A program made the position numbers and the translations under genes. Of a DNA stretch of 64,000 bases, positions 58,055-64,000 are shown piece by piece. Below the pieces are notes generated by a model. That model had not been told where the DNA came from. It did not search any database and worked only from the letters and a program-made list of their open reading frames with translations. How positions within the stretch are numbered: the first letter of the stretch is position 1; each line of letters starts with the position of its first letter. This stretch comes from Takakia lepidozioides (taxonomy: Eukaryota > Streptophyta > Takakiopsida > Takakiales > Takakiaceae), in assembly GCA_030704615.1 (NCBI GenBank), contig CM060733.1, positions 73,162,001 through 73,226,000 of the forward strand. The letters are read 5' to 3'.

Positions 58055-59265
58055 GCAATTGGGAGGGGGCAATCCCGCCCTGGCCATCCGTTCGTTTATT
58101 CCCTGCCAAAGAAGCGTCTCCGATTGTGTGTCCTCTCCTTTCATCTCACAAATAGCAATTGTCATTAGCATCCTGTAGTGGGTGTCGTAGACATGTACAG
58201 CCATTGTCACCCACTGGTGATTTGTAATTCGCTTGATATGGTCGAACATGACCCAACTGTTTGACAAGTCCCCACTCGTCATCCGGTCGACCAGTTCGAC
58301 GCCGCTGCCAGGCCCACACGTGGACATTTTGAATACGAAACAACGATCTGCCTCAGTCCCTTGTCCTGGAAACCTACTTCCATGAATGTAGTCATATCCA
58401 CATCGTCGCTTTACCTCCAGAATGGAGTGCATATCCGAGCCACACCCAATTTTCTGTTTGCAGGAGACAATGTGGTTTTGGACATTCGGTGAACAGACGT
58501 GGGACACCGACTCCAGCAATGCCTCCATTTCCTTCTCATCGAGAGGAACTCTGTCGGAGCCGTCTTCCGACATAATTCTGGCCAACGCCATCTTATGGGC
58601 GGCCTGCAGCTGTATCTGTTTGGGTTTGGCACCAGGTCTCAACCTAACCTCCTCCTGAACGAGCTGCTCTGCCTCGTGGGCAGCCTCCCGCGAGTTCCCC
58701 CTCGCCAATTTGTGACAATGGGAACCAACGTGTATGCAAGCTCGTGTGAGGGAATATGACTCCCTCGTCCACTGATGTCCATTGAGGACTTGCCTGATCT
58801 CCAGGATAATCTCGGAACTTCCATGATCTCGTCGGAGTCGGACAGGTTGTGAACAACCTGGTTCTCGCTCGTCTTCATTGATGGGTTCGGCTGTGGATTT
58901 ACTTCGTTGCGGACTTCTCTCTTTGAGGTACCCACTCTCTGATTCGCTGATTGTTTCGTGGAAGGCGGCAGGATAGAAGGCGCATTTGGGGGCAAATGAA
59001 GTCCCCAACAGCCCTGTATATGACGTTGTCCGATGGTGGAACTCGCCATTCCCTGCCGTCGCCGATCGTGGAGCACAACAATACTTTCGACTACAACTCC
59101 GTTTGAATCCTTCCTTTCCTCCTCCAAAAATACCGACCCCGGTTTCAGGTGGTATCGAACGCAGAGATATTTCTCCATCACCCGGCCGATCTCCCCTCTG
59201 CACGGAAATGTAGCTCTATGCTCGTGAGGAGGGCAGTACACTATAGCGCTCGGGTTTTCTGCCAT
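58055..59265 (-). pseudogene. Gene 1 (transposase), diverged copy E, 5' part
   Basis: It starts MAENPSAIVYCPPHEHRATF at 59265, aligned with the copy B start. LKPGSVFLEEERKD is conserved. About 530 bp covering the first part of the zinc cluster is deleted, and the frame shifts before LTRACIHVGSHCHKLARGN. The rest follows copy B closely (SVSHVCSPNVQNHIVSCKQK, SNSWVMFDHIKRITNHQW, ICEMKGEDTQSE) until it stops at GLPPPN near 58060, before the second catalytic Asp. A palindrome array of a different core lies upstream. Confidence 0.7.
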
Positions 59266-59677
59266 GGGAGTTGTGCACACAAGACTGCCAGGACGGCGTT
59301 CAGACAAGCGCCCTGGGAGAAGGGGGGATGCAGCGAGGGGAAGGAATGCAGGGCCGATTTTTGCAAGCGACTAAGCCTATTCATGAATCCGGGGAGCCCA
59401 CTCTCCCGAAATTCCACTGTCAGAGAGTTGATGAACCTTGTCTATGGAATGCGGCCCCTGGCCTTTGCGCAATAACTGCCAACGGTATGCAGTCAGAAGG
59501 TATATGACATGTGCAGATGCGCTGCGCAAACCAATCATTACGGCGTCTGACAACAAGCGTGGGGGCGCGAGTGTGCAAGCACCTTCCCATGGACAGAGGG
59601 AACTGATAGAGGTGGCATTCCAGTGGGTCTGATTACAAGATTGAGTGCCAAAACCTCGCCGCTAAAAGTAAACATAC

Positions 59678-61005
59678 AACAGCGGCGCCGAATTTGCATC
59701 CGAGGCCGGTCGGACGATTTTGTCTCCAGTGTGAGTCGGTCACCTGGCCGACAGAGAACATCACCCGGATGGAAAAACGGTGCCGAATTTCCATCCGAGG
59801 CCCGTTGGATGAAGTCGTCTCGGGGGGAGAGGCCGACACCTGGCCGACAGAGAACATCCCCCGCATGGAAAAACGGCGCCGAATTTCCATCCGAGGCCCG
59901 TTGGATGAAGTCGTCTCGGGGGGAGAGGCCGACACCTGGCCGACTGAGATCATCCCCCGGATGGAAAAACGGCGCCGAATTTCCGTCGGACGCCGACACC
60001 TGGCCGAAAGAGAACATCCCCCGAATGAAAAACGGCGCCAAATTTCCATCGGAGGCCAACACCTGCTCGACAGAGCACATCTCCCGGATGGAAAAACGGC
60101 GCCGAATTTCCATCGGAGGCCGACACCTGCTCGACAGAGAACATCCCCCGGATGGAAAAACGGCGCCGAATTTCCATCGGAGGCCGACACCTGGCCCAAA
60201 GAGAACATCCCCCGGATGGAAAAACGGCGCCAAATTTCCATCCGTCCGCGCTCTGAATTACCTGCAGGATGGAAATTCGGCGCCGAATTTCCATCCGAGG
60301 CCCGTAAGATGAAGCCCGTATCGGCACTTCTTCAACAACTTATAGTCGTTGCATCAAGTTTTTCGCATTTTTTTGTATGGCTACACACTAAACTAGGAGT
60401 TTTTTTGCCAACATGCCACATTTCGCACGTTATTCCCACCATTCTGGTCCGCTTAAGACAAATTCGTTGCCGGTTTTCCATCGATGAGGTGGACCGAATT
60501 ACCTGGCGGATGGAAATTCGGCGCCAGATTTCCATCCGCCCGCGTTCCGACTTACCTGCAGGATAGAAATTCGGCGCCGAATTTCCATCCGTCCGCGCTC
60601 CGAGTTACCTGCAGGATGGAAATTCGGCGGCGGATTTCCATCCGCCCGCGCTCCGACTTACCTGCAGGATGGAAATTCGGCGCCGGATTTCCATTCGTCC
60701 GCGCTCCGACTTACCTGGCGGATGGAAATTCGGCACCGAATTTCCATCCGTCCGCGCTCCGAATTACCTGCAGGATGGAAATTCGGCGCCGGATTTCCAT
60801 CCGGCCGCGCTCCGAATTACCTGCAGGATGGAAATTCAGTGCCGGATTTCCATCCGGCCGCGCTCCGACTTACCTGGCGGATGGAAATTTGGCGCCGGAT
60901 TTCCATCCGGCGTCTCCTGGATGAGAACTGCTCGGGCGGAGGGAGGGCCTCGTTGCGTCATACTTCATACGTTGGATGGAAATTCGGCGCCGATTTTTTC
61001 CATCC
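59678..61005. repeat. Palindrome array of copy E, variant core
   Basis: Two blocks. 59678-60300 has about ten half-decayed units (GGATGGAAAAACGGCGCC then GAATTTCCATCC). 60505-61005 has nine units with arms GGAAATTCGG and CCGAATTTCC, centre GC or CA, eight of them at 53-bp spacing; the spacer GTCCGCGCTCCGACTTACCT recurs. It sits upstream of gene 1 copy E, in the same relative place as arrays A and B. The core differs (ATTCGG for ATGCGG), but length and spacing are conserved. Confidence 0.9.
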
Positions 61006-61616
61006 AGCGGGCAATTGACGAAGTCTCTGGGGGATATTCGGTGGGCGCCTGTGATCGACCTCCATACATTAATGGCGCAGTTGGGCATTAAATGTCCTCT
61101 GCCGTCGGTTTTGAACCGGGCTAGCGACAGAGGGATTCTGCGGTTGCTTCCCGGATACGCCTTGGAAACCCTATGCTAAACTTCTATTGGCAGAACACAT
61201 GGCGTGACCAAGTTGCCCCTATTCCAGGGGTGTTCTTGCCACTTCCAAACATATCGGATTTAATTGAAAAAATTGCATGAAGCCGTAGCAAGAACGACAA
61301 ACCCGGCTCTGGCAAATGTGGAAGAGAGTCAGCACTCGCCTAGAACGCTACGCATGATGGCAAGGTGGACCACACAACACTGGGTCCCTCTTTGACCACT
61401 CGAGCCCAGGCTCGAGCTCTCCGTACTGATGGAGGCACGTCCTCTACACCCGGAGCATCTGGAGATGACAACAATGAAGTAATAAATATAGATGAAGATG
61501 ACTAGAAAGGCTAGAAACGTAGGGAGTAGGCCAAATGTCTCAGGTTGCGAAAACTTAAATGTGCAACCCACTGTAGAGTCTACGTAATTTTTGAAAATAC
61601 GAGGTTCATCCTTTGA
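61006..61616. other. Unassigned stretch after array E
   Basis: No gene 2 is visible on the far side of the array, where copies A and B have it. A short plus-strand frame (about 61330-61503) ends in TRAQARALRTDGG and an acidic EVINIDEDD tail, which could be the last exon of an unknown transposon gene. Confidence 0.3.
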
Positions 61617-61975
61617 ACCATTCTTGAATGACCTCATACTTGTTCGGTACCTGTTTGACGACATGTACAATATACTGGCAAAGTTTCAAAACAATCAAAA
61701 ATTGCTGAATGAAGATACCATTAGCTCACCCATTGCAATATTTTAAATCGAACTCATACTTGTCCGGTACCTTTAGGAGGGCATGTACAATGCAATGGCA
61801 AAGTTTGAAAGCATTCAGAAATTGGCACATCAAGTAACCATTGGTTCCTCCTGTGAACCATTTTTTATTGATCTCATACTTGTCCGGTCCATGTAAGAGG
61901 CATGTAGAACATACTGGCAAAATTTCAAATCATTCAATTTTTTTATTTATCAAGGAACCTTTGGTTTATCCTTTT
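61617..61975 (-). repeat. Three 118-bp tandem units
   Basis: CATACTTGTCCGGTACC-like text recurs at 61637, 61755 and 61876. The units are inverted relatives of the units at 62024 onward: the GCCAGTATATTCAATGTACC region there matches their complement. The two sets face each other across about 50 bp. Confidence 0.65.
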
Positions 61976-62023
61976 CACCATTAACGATTAATCACAAATA
62001 AATGAACAGATGAATAAATCATT

Positions 62024-63838
62024 TGCCTCCAAATGATTTTGGTTCGCTTTGAGACTTGGCCAGTATATTCAATGTACCATGGAAGAGGCCCCAGAGATCA
62101 ATCGAAATTCGTTCAATGGGCCAACGGATGGTTGCCTATCCAAATGATTTTTGTTCGCTTTGAGACTTGGCCAGTGTGTTCAATGTACCCTCTGATAGGT
62201 CCCAGTGTAATATGAGATCAATCGAAATTTGTTCGATGGGCCAATGAGGCGTCATCTGGTTTTTGTTCATTGCGAAAAAGAAATCCTGCAATGCGTGCAC
62301 GGCTATTGCACCCATTGAACGGATGTGGTTGAAGCCCCTCTTTTGCCCGCACGTGCTTGAACGTGTGTGCAACACATGTGCGGAAACACAACAGACGAAT
62401 AAATCATTTGCCTCCCCATCGACACCAAGCCATTCCATAATGTCATTGAATTTAAATTAATTTTAAGCCAATAAATAGGTTTGCACTGCCTTTCATTGGG
62501 GGTTTCTGGCACGTATCGATTTTGTTTCTGGCTCAATTTTGTTTTGCGGCTTCAAGCATTCCCACTGCTACTCCCCCGCCAAAATTTGGACCAGTCAAAA
62601 ATGCCCCCCAAAAAGAATGTTCTCTTCGCTCACTATTGCAGAACTCTCTATGAAGAGTGCATGAAGTAGAGCACAAATCAAGTTTGGAGTGCAAAACGGG
62701 CAAGAAACTGTGGGTCCAAATGAATCTTGATCGCTCCCAAATTTGGCACGCACGTTGCATATGGAGTCATTACACGCCCCATTCAAAAACAGAATGAAAA
62801 AAAAAACATGAGCACGCGAAACGCAGTCCAACAGGTCCCAAAGTAATAACAGATCCAACAAAATACATTCAATGGGTGAACAGATGGTTGCCCATCCAAA
62901 TCATTTTTGTTTGCTTCCAAACTTTGCCAGTACGTTTGAGACACCCTCCCACAAGTGTCGGACTAATATCAGATCAATCGAAATTCATTCGATGGCTCAA
63001 CGGATGGTTGGCCATCGAAATGATTTTGGTTCGCTTTGAGACTTGGCCAATATGTTCAATGTACCATGGAAGAGGCCTCAAAGTAATATGAGATCAACCG
63101 AAATTCGTTCAATGGGCCGAACGGATGGTTGCCTATCCAAATGATTTTCGTTCGCTTTGAGACTTGGCTAGTGTGTTCAATGTACCCTCTGATAGGTCCC
63201 AGTGTAATATGAGATCAATCGAAATTCGTTCAATGGGCCGTCATCTGGTTTTTGTTCATTACGAAAAAGAAATCCTGCAATGCGTGCACGGCTATTTAAC
63301 CCATTGAACGGATGTGGTTGAAGCCCCTCTTTTGCCCGCACGTGCTTGAACGTGTGTGCGACACATGTGCGGAGACACAACAGACGAATAAATCATTTGC
63401 CTCCCCATCGACACCAAGCCATTCCATAATGTCATTGAATTTAAATTAATTTTAAGCCAATAAATAGGTTTGCACTGCCTTTCATTGGGGGTTTCTGGCA
63501 CGTATCGATTTTGTTTTTTGCTCAATTTTGTTTTGCGGCTTCAAGCATCCCCACTGCTACTCCTCTGCCAAAATTTGGACCAATCAAAAATGCCCCCAAA
63601 AAAAAAGTTCTCTTCGCTCACTATTGCAGAACTCTCTTTGAAAAGTGCACGAAGTAGAGCACAAATCAAGTTTGGAGTGTAAAACGGGCAAGAAACTGTG
63701 GTTTTGGGTCCAAATGAGTTTTGATCGCTCCCAAATTTGGCACGCACGTTGCATATGGAGTCATTACACGCCCCATTCAAAAACAGAATGAAAAAAAAAA
63801 CATGAGCACGCGAAACGCAGTCCAACAGGTCCCAAAGT
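62024..63838 (+). repeat. Tandem duplication of a 0.99-kb block
   Basis: 62024-62847 and 63013-63838 are near identical (for example ACGTATCGAT at 62511 and 63500, and TGTACCCTCTGATAGG at 62184 and 63181). Each block starts with 115-120 bp subunits (TTCGCTTTGAGACTTGGCC) and ends with the repeat family found as arms at 8690-9430 and 12145-12690. No gene is present; open frames in the two copies are shared only because the DNA is shared. Confidence 0.8.
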
Positions 63839-63989
63839 TTACAACACTCGTGTTGACAGCCTTGAAATTGTCCAACACCTCCTCCTGCTGGGGGTCTTTG
63901 CGCAACTCTGGAAGAAATGGCCCTTCATCCTGACGAGGCACCCAGTACCTCTCATTCATATCCTCCCAACGGATGCTAGCGGCCTCCAA
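63839..63989 (-). CDS. Partial unrecognised frame at the window edge
   Basis: On the minus strand the frame reads IRWEDMNERYWVPRQDEG then FLPELRKDPQQEEVLDNF. It is charged and plausible as protein, but I do not recognise it. It runs off the window at its 5' end and stops being repeat sequence exactly where the 0.99-kb duplication ends. Confidence 0.3.
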
Positions 63990-64000
63990 CTCCCTCAGAA

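Noticed and set aside
61329-61670. Membrane protein (hydrophobic stretch FLAFLVIFIYIYYFIVV)
   Set aside because: It overlaps the start of the 118-bp repeat units and an opposite-strand acidic tail; one hydrophobic run in AT-rich DNA is weak evidence.
1-64000. tRNA, rRNA or host housekeeping genes
   Set aside because: I looked for conserved rRNA blocks, tRNA cloverleaf signatures and familiar enzymes and found none beyond the captured helicase fragment.

Overview
The window looks like repeat-rich nuclear DNA of a streptophyte plant or alga. A charophyte such as Chara is my best guess. The reasons are a plant-type LINE tail with a zf-RVT-like zinc domain, Ty3/gypsy pol genes, a Ty3-like element carrying a cytosine DNA methyltransferase (a combination reported in the charophyte Klebsormidium), and many GT-AG introns. 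I see no host housekeeping gene, rRNA or tRNA. Nearly every coding stretch belongs to a mobile element, and most copies are broken.

Layout. 1.15-6.57 kb is a Tigger/pogo transposon with intact terminal inverted repeats and a decayed DDE transposase, split by a 5'-truncated LINE. 7.4-8.4 kb is a gag fragment of the methyltransferase retroelement. 8.7-12.7 kb is a long-TIR element that holds two copies of a captured helicase fragment. 13.5-16.35 kb is a broken Ty3/gypsy pol. 16.35-36.1 kb and 47.6-61.0 kb hold several copies of one unusual DNA-transposon family. 37.0-37.6 kb is a gypsy gag fragment, 39.5-42.8 kb a 51-bp minisatellite, 43.3-47.64 kb the methyltransferase-carrying retroelement, and 61.6-63.8 kb tandem and inverted repeats.

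The unusual transposon family is the main find. Gene 1 is a DDE-type, MULE-like transposase with a GCM/WRKY-like zinc cluster and a C-terminal SWIM zinc finger. Gene 2 is an intron-containing gene whose product combines a ParB-like domain (WDGNHRLLAW) with a beta-class amino-methyltransferase fold (SAM motif IDLTLGTG in the best copy). In copies A (16.35-26.4 kb, gene 1 at left) and B (47.7-57.6 kb, inverted relative to A) the two genes are divergent. Between them lies an array of about 30-40 near-perfect 22-bp palindromes (arms GGAAATGCGG and CCGCATTTCC, 2-bp centre) spaced about 53 bp apart, close to five helical turns. A second array follows gene 2 in copy A, facing a third, unrecognised gene. 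A diverged relative (copy E) keeps the 53-bp spacing but uses another palindrome (GGAAATTCGG arm). Palindromes of the same kind also sit just inside introns of gene 2.

The working model is inference: a eukaryotic transposon carries its own ParB-methyltransferase and a phased palindromic array that one of its proteins recognises. With the cytosine methyltransferase in the retroelement, the window holds two unrelated kinds of mobile element carrying DNA-methyltransferase-like genes. Several junctions join element fragments abruptly, so assembly chimerism should be kept in mind.
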